Origin: an uncultured Bacteroides sp.
Lineage (GTDB): Bacteria; Bacteroidota; Bacteroidia; Bacteroidales; Bacteroidaceae
DNA: 64,000 nt
Direction of reading: 5' to 3'
Assembly (NCBI GenBank): GCA_900551445.1
Contig: URWA01000011.1
Location: 27,151 to 91,150, forward strand
A program made the position numbers and the translations under genes. Of this stretch, positions 33,595 through 43,081 are shown piece after piece. Under the pieces are notes generated by a model. The model had not been told where the DNA came from. It worked only from the letters and a program-made list of their open reading frames with translations, and ran no database searches. The stretch's first letter is position 1. Every line of letters starts with the position of its first letter.

Positions 33595-34512
33595 ATGGAA
33601 AAAATCATTGGTTTAATTGACGCTCCGTTTACTCCGTTTTATGAAAATGGGGAAGTAAACTATGAACCGATTGCGGCGTATGCGGCCATGCTGGCAAAGA
33701 ACGGCCTGAAAGGCGTGTTCATCAACGGTTCATCCGGTGAAGGCTACATGCTGACGGAAGAAGAACGTATGAAACTGGCTGAACGCTGGATTGAAGTGGC
33801 TCCCGAAGGTTTCAAGGTGATTGTACACGTGGGAAGCTGCTGCGTAAAGGCAAGCAAGATGCTGGCTGAACATGCACAAAAGATCGGGGCATGGGGCATC
33901 GGTGCCATGGCTCCTCCTTTCCCGAAAATCGGTCGTATCGAAGAACTGGTGAAATACTGCGAAGAAATCGCAGCCGGAGCGCCGAATCTTCCATTCTATT
34001 ATTATCACATTCCGGCATTCAACGGTGCCTACCTGCCGATGGTGGAATTGCTGAAAGCGGTAGACGGACGTATCCCGAACTTTGCCGGCATCAAATATAC
34101 GTACGAAAGCATTTATGAATACAACCAGTGCCGCCTGTACAAGAACGGCAAGTTCGACATGCTGCACGGTCAGGATGAAACCATCCTTCCTTCACTGGCC
34201 ATGGGCGGTGCACAGGGCGGTATCGGTGGAACAACCAACTACAACGGCATCAACCTGGTAGGCATCCTCGATGCTTGGAAAGCCGGCGACATTGAAAAGG
34301 CTCGCGAATTGCAGAACTTCTCACAGGATGTCATCAACGTAATCTGTCACTACCGCGGCAACATCGTAGCCGGAAAGCGCATCATGAAACTGATAGGCCT
34401 GGATCTGGGCAAGAACCGTACGCCGTTCCAGAACATGACCGACGAAGAAGAAGCTCGCATGAAGGCGGAACTGGAAGCGATCAAATTCTTTGACCGTTGT
34501 AACAAATTCTAA
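33595..34512 (+). CDS. nanA: N-acetylneuraminate lyase
   Basis: 305-residue class I aldolase of the DHDPS/NAL family; cleaves sialic acid to pyruvate and N-acetylmannosamine. Seen: LIDAPFTPFYENGEVNYE, NGSSGEGYMLTEEER (pyruvate-carboxylate site), FYYYHIPAFNGAYLP with the conserved tyrosine, and Schiff-base Lys167 in FAGIKYTYESIYEY. GGIGGTTNYNG closes the barrel. Called nanL in B. fragilis. Followed 11 bases later by the epimerase gene. Confidence 0.94.
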   Translation: MEKIIGLIDAPFTPFYENGEVNYEPIAAYAAMLAKNGLKGVFINGSSGEGYMLTEEERMKLAERWIEVAPEGFKVIVHVGSCCVKASKMLAEHAQKIGAWGIGAMAPPFPKIGRIEELVKYCEEIAAGAPNLPFYYYHIPAFNGAYLPMVELLKAVDGRIPNFAGIKYTYESIYEYNQCRLYKNGKFDMLHGQDETILPSLAMGGAQGGIGGTTNYNGINLVGILDAWKAGDIEKARELQNFSQDVINVICHYRGNIVAGKRIMKLIGLDLGKNRTPFQNMTDEEEARMKAELEAIKFFDRCNKF

Positions 34513-34523
34513 CCGTCGGCCTT

Positions 34524-35711
34524 ATGATGTGCATAGATACCTACGCAAAATACTGGGCTGAGAACTACAAGGAAGATCTCACCCACAACATCATGCCTTT
34601 TTGGCTGAAATACGGTCTCGACAAGAAACACGGGGGTGTATATACCTGCGTGGCACGCGACGGACAGTTGTTCGACACCACCAAATCGGTATGGTTCCAA
34701 GGCCGTTTTGCCTTTATCTGCTCTTTTGCCTACAACCATGTGGAAAAGAATCCGGAATGGCTGGAAGCAGCCAAACTGACACTGGATTTCATTGAAAACC
34801 ACTGTTTCGATACGGACGGAAGAATGTATTTCGAAGTCATGGCCGACGGCACACCGCTCCGGAAAAGAAGATATGTGTTTTCTGAAAGCTTTGCCGCCAT
34901 CGCCATGTCGGAATATGCACTGGCTACCGGCAACCAGGAATATGCGAAAAAAGCACTCGACCTGTTCAAGCGGATGCGTCATTTCCTGAATACTCCCGGC
35001 ATTTTGGAGCCGAAATACCTTCCGACTCTCCAGGCACAGGGCCATTCCATCACCATGATTATGGTCAACGTGGCTTCCTGCATCAAGCAAGTGATTTCCG
35101 ACCCGGAACTGAATGCCCAGATTGAGGAGTCCATCCATGCGTTGAAAAATTACTTCATGCATCCGGAATTCAAAGCGCTGCTGGAAATGGTGGGCCCCAA
35201 AGGAGAATTCATCGACACCATGAACGGACGTACCATCAATCCGGGACATTGCATCGAAACGTCCTGGTTCCTGTTCGACGTAGCCCGTAACATGGGCGGC
35301 AACAAAGAGCTCGTCGACATGGCGCTGACCATTCTCGACTGGTCGTGGGAATGGGGATGGGACAAGCAGTACGGCGGTATCATCAACTTCAAGGACTGCA
35401 AGAACCTGCCTCCCCAGGATTATTCACAGGATATGAAATTCTGGTGGCCGCAAACCGAAGCCATCATCGCCAACCTGTATGCCTATAAGCTGACCAAAGA
35501 CGAAAAGTACCTGAAACGCCACAAACAAATCAGTGAATGGACGTATGCCCATTTCCCCGACAATGAGTTCGGCGAATGGTATGGATACCTGCACCGCGAC
35601 GGCACAGTAGCCCAACCCGCAAAAGGTAACTTATTCAAAGGTCCTTTCCATATTCCACGAATGATGGTCAAGGGATATACTTTATGTAAAGAAATACTTG
35701 CCGGAGAATAG
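34524..35711 (+). CDS. nanE: N-acylglucosamine 2-epimerase (AGE family)
   Basis: 395-residue (alpha/alpha)6-barrel enzyme interconverting N-acetylmannosamine and N-acetylglucosamine. Seen: HGGVYTCVARDG, SVWFQGRFAF, RYVFSESFAAIA, NPGHCIETSWFLFD, and WWPQTEAIIANL, the conserved His/Arg/Glu surface of AGE enzymes. B. fragilis NanE is of this family, so sialic acid is catabolised through unphosphorylated ManNAc and GlcNAc rather than through the NanK/NanE-phosphate route of E. coli; no ManNAc kinase gene is present here. The GlcNAc kinase step (RokA) must be elsewhere. Two adjacent ATGs (34524, 34527). Confidence 0.93.
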   Translation: MMCIDTYAKYWAENYKEDLTHNIMPFWLKYGLDKKHGGVYTCVARDGQLFDTTKSVWFQGRFAFICSFAYNHVEKNPEWLEAAKLTLDFIENHCFDTDGRMYFEVMADGTPLRKRRYVFSESFAAIAMSEYALATGNQEYAKKALDLFKRMRHFLNTPGILEPKYLPTLQAQGHSITMIMVNVASCIKQVISDPELNAQIEESIHALKNYFMHPEFKALLEMVGPKGEFIDTMNGRTINPGHCIETSWFLFDVARNMGGNKELVDMALTILDWSWEWGWDKQYGGIINFKDCKNLPPQDYSQDMKFWWPQTEAIIANLYAYKLTKDEKYLKRHKQISEWTYAHFPDNEFGEWYGYLHRDGTVAQPAKGNLFKGPFHIPRMMVKGYTLCKEILAGE

Positions 35712-35749
35712 CCCGGCAAGTACCATTGCTAACTGAATAATCATAATAT

Positions 35750-36985
35750 ATGAAGAACTCTAAGATTTATCCTTGGGTTGTAGTAGGACTGCTGTGGGGC
35801 GTGGCATTGCTCAACTATATGGACCGCCAAATGCTCAGTACCATGAAGGAGGCCATGCAGATGGATATCACGGAACTGCAATCGGCCACTAATTTTGGAT
35901 ATCTGATGGCCATCTTTCTCTGGATTTATGCCCTCATGAGCCCGGTTTCAGGTATCATCGCCGATCGTTTGAGCCGTAAATGGCTGATTGTTGGAAGTCT
36001 GTTCGTATGGTCTTCCGTCACCTACCTGATGGGAATTGCCGACACCTTCAACCAGATTGTTTGGCTGCGCGCCTTAATGGGAGTGAGTGAAGCACTCTAC
36101 ATCCCCGCCGGACTTTCCCTCATTGCAGACTACCACACGGGAAAATCTCGTTCTCTGGCTGTGGGTATCCACATGACAGGACTTTATATGGGACAAGCCA
36201 TCGGTGGATTTGGAGCCACTGTGGCTGCCGCTTTCTCTTGGCACACCACTTTCCATTGGTTCGGAATCATCGGAATAGCCTATGCCGTGATTTTGATGTT
36301 ATTCTTGTATGACAAAAAGATAGAAACAATTCCGACAGAAAAGCTCCAAGCCAAGCCACATGAAAAAGAAGGCGTATTCATCAGTCTGAAATCCTTGCTG
36401 ACCAACGTAGCCTTCTGGGTAATCCTGCTTTATTTTGCTGCCCCCAGCCTTCCCGGATGGGCCACCAAAAACTGGCTCCCAACCTTATTTGCCGAAAACC
36501 TTAATTTACCAATGTCACAAGCAGGTCCCCTCTCTACCATTACGATTGCGGTCTCTTCCTTTATCGGTGTCATTATCGGGGGACCGTTATCCGACAGATG
36601 GGTTCAGAAAAACCTGCGCGGGCGTGTATATACCGGAGCAATCGGTCTGGGACTGACTATCCCTTCCTTGCTTTTATTGGGATTCGGACATAACTTGATC
36701 GCCGTAGTAGCAGCCGGATTATTGTTTGGTATCGGCTATGGCATCTTCGACACCAACAACATGCCTATTCTCTGCCAGTTTGTGTCACGCAAACAAAGAG
36801 CTACTGCCTACGGGGTGATGAACATGATAGGAGTTGCTGCCGGCGCCTTTATTACGCATCTGTTAGGCCGATGGGGCGACAACGGCAATTTAGGAATTGG
36901 TTTCGCCATGCTCGCCATCGTAGTGGCCGTTGCACTCTTCGTGCAGTTATACTTCTTGCGCCCCAAGACAGACAATATGGAATAA
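35750..36985 (+). CDS. nanT: MFS sialic acid transporter
   Basis: 411 residues, 12 predicted membrane segments. MFS signature loop DRLSRKWLIVGS between TM2 and TM3, GVSEALYIPAGLSLIADYHTGKSRSLA in TM4-5, and the repeated loop GGPLSDRWVQKNLRGR in the second half. Position between epimerase and YhcH genes identifies it as the inner-membrane sialic acid importer, equivalent to B. fragilis NanT. Confidence 0.88.
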   Translation: MKNSKIYPWVVVGLLWGVALLNYMDRQMLSTMKEAMQMDITELQSATNFGYLMAIFLWIYALMSPVSGIIADRLSRKWLIVGSLFVWSSVTYLMGIADTFNQIVWLRALMGVSEALYIPAGLSLIADYHTGKSRSLAVGIHMTGLYMGQAIGGFGATVAAAFSWHTTFHWFGIIGIAYAVILMLFLYDKKIETIPTEKLQAKPHEKEGVFISLKSLLTNVAFWVILLYFAAPSLPGWATKNWLPTLFAENLNLPMSQAGPLSTITIAVSSFIGVIIGGPLSDRWVQKNLRGRVYTGAIGLGLTIPSLLLLGFGHNLIAVVAAGLLFGIGYGIFDTNNMPILCQFVSRKQRATAYGVMNMIGVAAGAFITHLLGRWGDNGNLGIGFAMLAIVVAVALFVQLYFLRPKTDNME

Positions 36986-37000
36986 TAAAACTTTGAAAAT

Positions 37001-37447
37001 ATGATTGTTTCCAATTTACAACACAGTGCCCGGATTGAAGCACTCCACCCTCTGTTCAAACCGTTGTTTGATTATGTGAAAAGTCATGACCTTCTGCATA
37101 CTCCATGTGGGAGAATCGAACTGGACGGGAACAACCTGTTCATCAACAATGTGAACCCCACATGTGTGAAGGCTTCCGAACAGGTACTTGAGGTACATCG
37201 CGACTACATCGATATACACATCCTGCTGGAAGGAAAGGAACGCATCGGCTGGAAAGCGATGGAAGAGGTCAGCCAACTGAAACAAGCTTATCAGGAAGAA
37301 GGAGATTGCGCCCTCTATACGGACACTCCCACCTGTTTCGTAGACCTGCTTCCGGGACAATTCCTGATTGTCTATCCGGAAGATCCTCATGCTCCGGTCA
37401 TCGGAGAAGGAAAAATCAGAAAACTGATAGCTAAAGTTAAAATCTAA
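37001..37447 (+). CDS. YhcH/YjgK/YiaL family protein
   Basis: 148 residues, cytosolic cupin-fold protein: LEVHRDYIDIHILLEGKERIGWK, DCALYTDTPTCFVDLLPGQFLIVYPEDPHAP with the metal-binding His/Glu/Asp set. E. coli YhcH (NanQ) belongs to its nan operon and is proposed to act on sialic acid anomers. Fifteen bases after nanT and 10 before the sialidase gene. Confidence 0.88.
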   Translation: MIVSNLQHSARIEALHPLFKPLFDYVKSHDLLHTPCGRIELDGNNLFINNVNPTCVKASEQVLEVHRDYIDIHILLEGKERIGWKAMEEVSQLKQAYQEEGDCALYTDTPTCFVDLLPGQFLIVYPEDPHAPVIGEGKIRKLIAKVKI

Positions 37448-37457
37448 CCCATAAATT

Positions 37458-39080
37458 ATGAGAAAATTACTTTCCCTATGCATCGGAATGATTTCTATCG
37501 GACTGCAGGCTGCAGACACGGTATTTGTGAAAACCCCACAGGTGCCCATCCTGATAGAACGCCACGACAACGTGCTGGCCTATATGCGTCTTGACGCAAA
37601 GGAAACCCAGACACTGGAAAATATTACCCTCACTTTTGACAAGGAGGTGCCGCTTTCACAGATAAAAGCAGTCAAACTCTATTATAGTGGTACGGACGCT
37701 TCCCAGGACAGAGGAAAAAAACGGTTTGCCCCGGTAGAATATATCTCCAGCCAGACTCCCGGCCAGACGTTATCGGCAAACCCTTCCTATTCTATCAAGA
37801 AATCGGAAGTAGCTCCCAAGAACCATACGCTTACGCTGGAAGGCAAGCAGAACCTGTTTCCCGGATACAATTTCTTCTGGGTCAGCATTGAAATGCAGCC
37901 TACGGCTTCACTGCAAACCAAAATCAGTGCCGAAATCACGCAAGTGAAAGCAGATGGGAAAGTCCTCCCGACCAAAAATGCAGAAGCACAAAAGGTGGTG
38001 CAGAGAATGGCAGTCGGCGTACGCCACGCCGGTGACGACGGTTCCGCCGCTTTCCGTATCCCCGGTTTGGTTACAACCAACAAAGGCACTCTTCTGGGCG
38101 TATATGACGTACGCTACAACAGCAGTGTGGACCTGCAGGAACACATCGACATCGGCCTCAGCCGTAGTACAGACGGTGGAAAGACTTGGGAGAAAATGCG
38201 TCTGCCACTGGCCTTTAAAGAATATGGAGGACTTCCGTCGGCTCAAAACGGTGTAGGCGACCCTTCCATTCTGGTAGATACCCAAACCAATACTGTATGG
38301 ATTGTGGCAGCCTGGACGCACGGAATGGGCAACCAACGAGCTTGGTGGAGTTCTCACCCGGGCATGGACCTGAACCACACGGCCCAGCTGGTACTTGCCA
38401 AAAGTACAGACGATGGAAAGACCTGGTCCGAGCCTATCAACATCACCGAACAGGTGAAGCTTCCGGAATGGTACTTCCTGCTTCAGGGACCGGGACGAGG
38501 CATCACCATGGAGGATGGTACCTTGGTGTTCCCTATCCAGTTCATCGACAAGACCCGTATTCCAAATGCAGGCATCATGTATAGCAAAGACCATGGAAAA
38601 ACCTGGACTATCCACCACCATGCACGTACCAATACCACAGAAGCACAGGTGGCCGAACTCGAACCTGGCACCCTCATGCTGAACATGCGTGACAACCGGG
38701 GAGGAAGCCGGGCCGTATATACCACACAGGACTTAGGCAAGACGTGGAAAGAACATGAATCTTCCCGTACGGCCCTGATAGAGCCTGTATGTATGGCCAG
38801 CCTGATCAGTGTGAAAGCCAAGGACAACGTGCTGGGAAAAGACTTGCTGATTTTCTCCAACCCCAACTCAACCAGCGCCCGCAAGGACATGACCATCAAA
38901 ATCAGTCTGGACGGAGGAAATACCTGGAGTCCGGAACATCAGTTACTATTGGATGAGGGATACAACTGGGGATATTCCTGCCTGACCATGATTGACAAAG
39001 AAACCATCGGCATCTTGTACGAGAGCAGCGTGGCCCACATGACGTTCCAAAGTATCAAGCTCCGGGATATCGTAAAATAA
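37458..39080 (+). CDS. nanH: Exo-alpha-sialidase (GH33)
   Basis: 540 residues, exported (signal peptide 1-19, cleavage near LQA). N-terminal beta-sandwich (about 20-175) with carbohydrate-binding look, then the six-bladed sialidase propeller. FRIP motif AAFRIPGLV is followed by at least five Asp-boxes: SRSTDGGKTWEK, AKSTDDGKTWSE, MYSKDHGKTWTI, YTTQDLGKTWKE, KISLDGGNTWSP. Conserved arginines appear in NMRDNRGGSR and near LLDEGYNWGYSC (catalytic Tyr/Glu region). Releases terminal sialic acid from host glycans for the proteins encoded upstream. Followed by a strong terminator. Confidence 0.95.
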   Translation: MRKLLSLCIGMISIGLQAADTVFVKTPQVPILIERHDNVLAYMRLDAKETQTLENITLTFDKEVPLSQIKAVKLYYSGTDASQDRGKKRFAPVEYISSQTPGQTLSANPSYSIKKSEVAPKNHTLTLEGKQNLFPGYNFFWVSIEMQPTASLQTKISAEITQVKADGKVLPTKNAEAQKVVQRMAVGVRHAGDDGSAAFRIPGLVTTNKGTLLGVYDVRYNSSVDLQEHIDIGLSRSTDGGKTWEKMRLPLAFKEYGGLPSAQNGVGDPSILVDTQTNTVWIVAAWTHGMGNQRAWWSSHPGMDLNHTAQLVLAKSTDDGKTWSEPINITEQVKLPEWYFLLQGPGRGITMEDGTLVFPIQFIDKTRIPNAGIMYSKDHGKTWTIHHHARTNTTEAQVAELEPGTLMLNMRDNRGGSRAVYTTQDLGKTWKEHESSRTALIEPVCMASLISVKAKDNVLGKDLLIFSNPNSTSARKDMTIKISLDGGNTWSPEHQLLLDEGYNWGYSCLTMIDKETIGILYESSVAHMTFQSIKLRDIVK

Positions 39081-39090
39081 TAAACGATAA

Positions 39091-39128
39091 AATAAGCCAG
39101 CAGCCTATATCTCTGCTGGCTTATTTTT
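39091..39128 (+). terminator. Terminator of the sialic acid operon
   Basis: 13-bp perfect stem AATAAGCCAGCAG (39091-39103) with CTGCTGGCTTATT (39113-39125), then T-rich. Confidence 0.9.
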
Positions 39129-39212
39129 ATGCCCCTCTCCTCCAAAGACGTATCCTCAAACACATTCTGTTGTTCTTCATACCACATTTCCACAGAAAAC
39201 AATTTCAAACAG

Positions 39213-39243
39213 TTGATTAGCAACCTGAAAATTCGTAATTTTG
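39213..39243 (+). promoter_or_regulatory. Promoter of the THUMP methyltransferase gene
   Basis: TTG (39213-39215), 20-base spacer, TAATTTTG (39236-39243). The leader would be about 28 bases to the ATG at 39278. Confidence 0.65.
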
Positions 39244-39277
39244 CCCCTATCAATTGAAATTACGTAATTTTATCAAG

Positions 39278-40798
39278 ATGAATCAAGAATTCGAGCTTAT
39301 CGCCAAGACCTTCCAGGGACTGGAAGAAGTTCTGGCACAAGAACTCACAGAGCTGGGAGCCAGCAACATTGAAATCGGCCGACGCATGGTTTCTTTCACC
39401 GGCGACAAGGCCATGATGTATAAGGCAAACTTCTGCCTGCGCACCGCCATCCGTATTTTAAAACCCATCAAACATTTCACTGCCAAGACGGCCGACGAAG
39501 TATATGAAGCCGTGAAAAGCATCGAATGGGAAAAATACCTCGACAACATGAGCAGTTTTTCCGTGGATGCCGTGGTTTATTCCAGCGAATTCCGCCATTC
39601 CAAGTTTGTGGCCTACAAGGTGAAGGATGCAGTGGTCGACTATTTCCGTGAAAAGACCGGCAACCGTCCTTCCGTACGCATCAGCAATCCGGACCTGGCT
39701 ATTCACATTCACATTGCGGAAGAAGAATGTACACTGGCACTCGACAGTTCCGGCGAATCACTTCATCGCAGAGGCTACCGTCAGGAACAAGTGGAAGCAC
39801 CGCTGAACGAAGTGTTGGCTGCCGGTATGATTCTGATGACAGGCTGGCGAGGCGAATGTGACCTGATCGACCCGATGTGCGGTTCAGGTACCATCCCTAT
39901 CGAAGCGGCCCTGATTGCCCGCAACATCGCACCAGGAGTGTTCCGCAAGGAGTTCGGATTCGAAAAATGGAAAGATTTCGACCAGGAACTTTTCGATGCC
40001 ATCTATAACGACGATTCACAGGAGCGTGAATTCACACATAAGATTTACGGATACGACAACAACCCGAAAGCCAACGAGATTGCCCAGCACAACGTGAAAG
40101 CGGCAGGAGTCAGCAAGGATGTCATCCTGAAAATCCAACCGTTCCAGCAGTTTGAAAAGCCGGAACAGAAAAGCATCATCATCACCAACCCGCCGTATGG
40201 AGAACGTATTTCTTCCGACGACTTGCTGGGACTCTACCAGATGATTGGGGAACGTTTGAAGCATGCTTTCGCAGGAAACGACGCCTGGATTCTGAGCTAT
40301 CGCGACGAATGTTTCGACCAGATTGGACTGAAGGCTTCCGTGAAAATACCTTTGTTCAACGGTGCGCTGGAGTGTCAGTTCCGCAAATACCAGATTTTTG
40401 ACGGGAAATACAAGGAATTCCGCTCAGAAAACAGTGACAAGGAGTTCAAGCCGAAGCACGAAGAGAAACCGGCCCGCCCGCGTCACCACGGAGAAAAAGT
40501 GGAATACGTACGTAAGGAACGCAAAGAGGGTGCTCGTGGAGAACGGAAAGAAGGTTTCCGAAGCGAACGCAAAGAAGGTTTCCGCAAGGATTCCGACCAG
40601 AAAGAAACGTTCCGCGGACGGAAAGCCGGCGACGGAAAAGAATTTACCCGCGAACGCCGCAAGGAATTCAAATACAAAGAGGAACCGAAACCGCGCAACC
40701 CGCGTCCTTCTACGGATGACGGACGTCCGAAAGCAGCTCCTGCCCCACGTTACATGCACAAGCGCCGCAGCGAGGAAGAAGAAAATTCACAGGATTAA
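39278..40798 (+). CDS. THUMP-domain RNA N2-guanine methyltransferase (RlmL/YpsC-like) with charged tail
   Basis: 506 residues. N-terminal ferredoxin-like/THUMP domain (about 1-160) binds RNA. The methyltransferase domain has LIDPMCGSGTIPIEAALIARN (SAM-binding) and IIITNPPYGERIS (NPPY catalytic motif). Homologues methylate G2445 of 23S rRNA. From about residue 380 a 125-residue tail follows, almost entirely Arg, Lys, Glu, Gly and Phe, with repeats such as RKEGFRSERKEGFRKD. It is predicted disordered and may help RNA binding. The ATG at 39278 is used; the extended frame starts with a TTG upstream. Confidence 0.88.
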   Translation: MNQEFELIAKTFQGLEEVLAQELTELGASNIEIGRRMVSFTGDKAMMYKANFCLRTAIRILKPIKHFTAKTADEVYEAVKSIEWEKYLDNMSSFSVDAVVYSSEFRHSKFVAYKVKDAVVDYFREKTGNRPSVRISNPDLAIHIHIAEEECTLALDSSGESLHRRGYRQEQVEAPLNEVLAAGMILMTGWRGECDLIDPMCGSGTIPIEAALIARNIAPGVFRKEFGFEKWKDFDQELFDAIYNDDSQEREFTHKIYGYDNNPKANEIAQHNVKAAGVSKDVILKIQPFQQFEKPEQKSIIITNPPYGERISSDDLLGLYQMIGERLKHAFAGNDAWILSYRDECFDQIGLKASVKIPLFNGALECQFRKYQIFDGKYKEFRSENSDKEFKPKHEEKPARPRHHGEKVEYVRKERKEGARGERKEGFRSERKEGFRKDSDQKETFRGRKAGDGKEFTRERRKEFKYKEEPKPRNPRPSTDDGRPKAAPAPRYMHKRRSEEEENSQD

Positions 40799-40811
40799 AG
40801 ACAGACAAAAT

Positions 40812-43058
40812 ATGAAACGTATATTTTTATTCTTCTTTTTATGTAGTATGACCGTCCTCACCACTTTTGCCCAGGACAAGAAAGCCGCCTATACGCTGGA
40901 AGATGTCATTCCGGGCGGGAACAATTATTTCAACCTGGTTCCCAAGAACATTCCGGGCCTGCAATGGTGGGGGGATGTATGCGTACGCACGGATGTGGAA
41001 AATATCCGCCGTATCCAGTTGAAAGACGGCAAGGAAACCGTACTGGTAACCTTGGAAGAAGTGAACCAGGCTCTTGAAAAAGGAGAAAAGCCTTTCCAGC
41101 CGTCGCACGAACTGAAACCGCTCCGCAGCCTGATGTATGCTTCATTGCCTTGGGCAGAACGGAAAGTAATTGTATTCCAGCAAAGCAACTACTGGGTGGA
41201 ATATGATTTCGGACAGAAAAAGATTACCAACCTGTTCCGGTTGAACGAGAAAGCGGCCAACTTGGACTTCTGCAAGGCCAATGACAAAGTAGCCTATACC
41301 ATCGGCAACGGTCTGTTTGTAGCCGACAAGGGAGAAGAAAGCCGGCAAATCAATCCGTCACAGATGGAAGAAGGAGTGGTTTACGGTCAGGCTGTACACC
41401 GCAACGAGTTTGGCATCTATAAGGGTACATTCTGGAGCCCGAAAGGAAACTACCTGGCTTTCTACCGCATGGACCAGAGCATGGTGACTGATTATCCGCA
41501 GGTAAATACTTCCACCCGTATCGCTACCCTGGAACCGGACAAATATCCGATGGCAGGCATGACCAGCCACAAGGTGACCGTGGGAGTGTACGATGTAAAG
41601 ACCGGAAAAGTGATTTACTTGCAGGCAGGCGACCCTACCGACCGTTATTTCACCAATGTCAGCTGGTCGCCCGACGAACAGCATATCTACGTCATCGAGC
41701 TGAACCGTGACCAAAACCATGCACAGCTGGTCAGCTATCAGGCTGCCACCGGCGAAAAGGAAGGTATTCTGTATGAAGAAAAGCATCCGAAATACGTAGA
41801 ACCTCAACACCCGCTGGTATTCCTACCGTGGGACGAAACTCAATTCATCTACCAGAGCCAGCGCGACGGTTTCAACCACCTGTACCTGATGGATACGAAA
41901 GCCAAAGGAGAAGGAGTTTGGAAAAACGGGAAACTGGAAGGCAGCACCTACCTGGAGCACTTGAAAGTCACTCCTTTGACCCAAGGTGACTGGCTGGTAC
42001 AGGAGATTCTGGGATTCAATGCGAACAAGAAAGAAATTATCATCGGCAGTACGGAAATCTCTCCGCTGCAGACCAATCTGTTCAGCCTCAATGTGAAAAC
42101 CGGGAAACGTACGCTACTGGGAGAAAAAGACGGCATGCACCGGGCTTCTCTCTCCGCCAGCGGTACGTATTTGATAGATAACTTCTCTTCTTTCACCGTG
42201 GGACGGGAAATCACCTTGCTGCCTACCAGCGGCAAGAAGGGAACCACCCTGCTGAAAGCGGACGACCCGATGCGCAGTCAGTTCAACTTGCCGGAAATCA
42301 CCATCGGAACTCTTAAAGCTGCCGACGGAAAGACGGATTTATATTACCGCCTGATTAAACCGGTGGACTTTGACCCGAACAAGAAATATCCGGCCATCAT
42401 CTATGTATATGGCGGACCGCATGCACAGCTCATCCACAACTCGCGTTTCTACGATGCCAGAGGATGGGACCTGTACATGGCACAGAAAGGATATGTCATG
42501 CTGACGGTAGACAGCCGGGGAAGCGACAACCGGGGACTGGCGTTTGAGAACTGCACCTTCCGCCACTTGGGAGTGGAAGAGATGAAAGACCAGGTGAAGG
42601 GAGTGGAATTCCTGAAATCACTTTCGTATGTGGATGGTAACCGCATCGGCGTACATGGCTGGAGCTTCGGCGGTTTCATGACCACCAACCTCATGCTGAC
42701 TTATCCCGATATTTTCAAAGTGGGGGTAGCCGGCGGACCGGTCATCGACTGGAAGTTCTATGAAGTGATGTACGGCGAACGTTACATGGATACGCCACAG
42801 GCTAATCCGGAAGGCTACAAAGGCTCCGACCTGAAACTGAAAGCCGGCAACCTGAAAGGCCGTCTGGAAATCATCATCGGCGGAACCGACCCCACCTGCG
42901 TACCCCAGCACACTTACACGTTCCTGAGAGCATGTATCGAAGCTGGCACACATCCCGACCTCTTCATCTATCCGGAAGACGGACACAACATGATGGGACG
43001 CGACCGTGTACACCTGCACGAACACATCACCCGCTATTTTGAAGACCATTTGAAATAA
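40812..43058 (+). CDS. Dipeptidyl peptidase IV (S9B family)
   Basis: 748 residues, exported (MKRIFLFFFLCSMTVLTTFAQ). The frame is open far upstream across the previous gene, but ATG 40812, 13 bases after that gene's stop, begins a good signal peptide. N-terminal eight-bladed propeller (about 60-490) with GTFWSPKGNYLAFYRMDQS. C-terminal alpha/beta hydrolase: serine in GVHGWSFGGFMT (Ser618), Asp693 in GGTDPTCVP, His725 in PEDGHNMMG. It removes Xaa-Pro dipeptides in the periplasm. Gut Bacteroides DPP4 enzymes are known to cleave host-type substrates; a role here is inferred only from family. Confidence 0.93.
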   Translation: MKRIFLFFFLCSMTVLTTFAQDKKAAYTLEDVIPGGNNYFNLVPKNIPGLQWWGDVCVRTDVENIRRIQLKDGKETVLVTLEEVNQALEKGEKPFQPSHELKPLRSLMYASLPWAERKVIVFQQSNYWVEYDFGQKKITNLFRLNEKAANLDFCKANDKVAYTIGNGLFVADKGEESRQINPSQMEEGVVYGQAVHRNEFGIYKGTFWSPKGNYLAFYRMDQSMVTDYPQVNTSTRIATLEPDKYPMAGMTSHKVTVGVYDVKTGKVIYLQAGDPTDRYFTNVSWSPDEQHIYVIELNRDQNHAQLVSYQAATGEKEGILYEEKHPKYVEPQHPLVFLPWDETQFIYQSQRDGFNHLYLMDTKAKGEGVWKNGKLEGSTYLEHLKVTPLTQGDWLVQEILGFNANKKEIIIGSTEISPLQTNLFSLNVKTGKRTLLGEKDGMHRASLSASGTYLIDNFSSFTVGREITLLPTSGKKGTTLLKADDPMRSQFNLPEITIGTLKAADGKTDLYYRLIKPVDFDPNKKYPAIIYVYGGPHAQLIHNSRFYDARGWDLYMAQKGYVMLTVDSRGSDNRGLAFENCTFRHLGVEEMKDQVKGVEFLKSLSYVDGNRIGVHGWSFGGFMTTNLMLTYPDIFKVGVAGGPVIDWKFYEVMYGERYMDTPQANPEGYKGSDLKLKAGNLKGRLEIIIGGTDPTCVPQHTYTFLRACIEAGTHPDLFIYPEDGHNMMGRDRVHLHEHITRYFEDHLK

Positions 43059-43081
43059 TCGACTAAAAAACAGATACATAT

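Noticed and set aside
40362..40811. 150-residue N-terminal extension of the dipeptidyl peptidase frame
   Set aside because: It overlaps the end of the methyltransferase gene in another frame and would bury the signal peptide.
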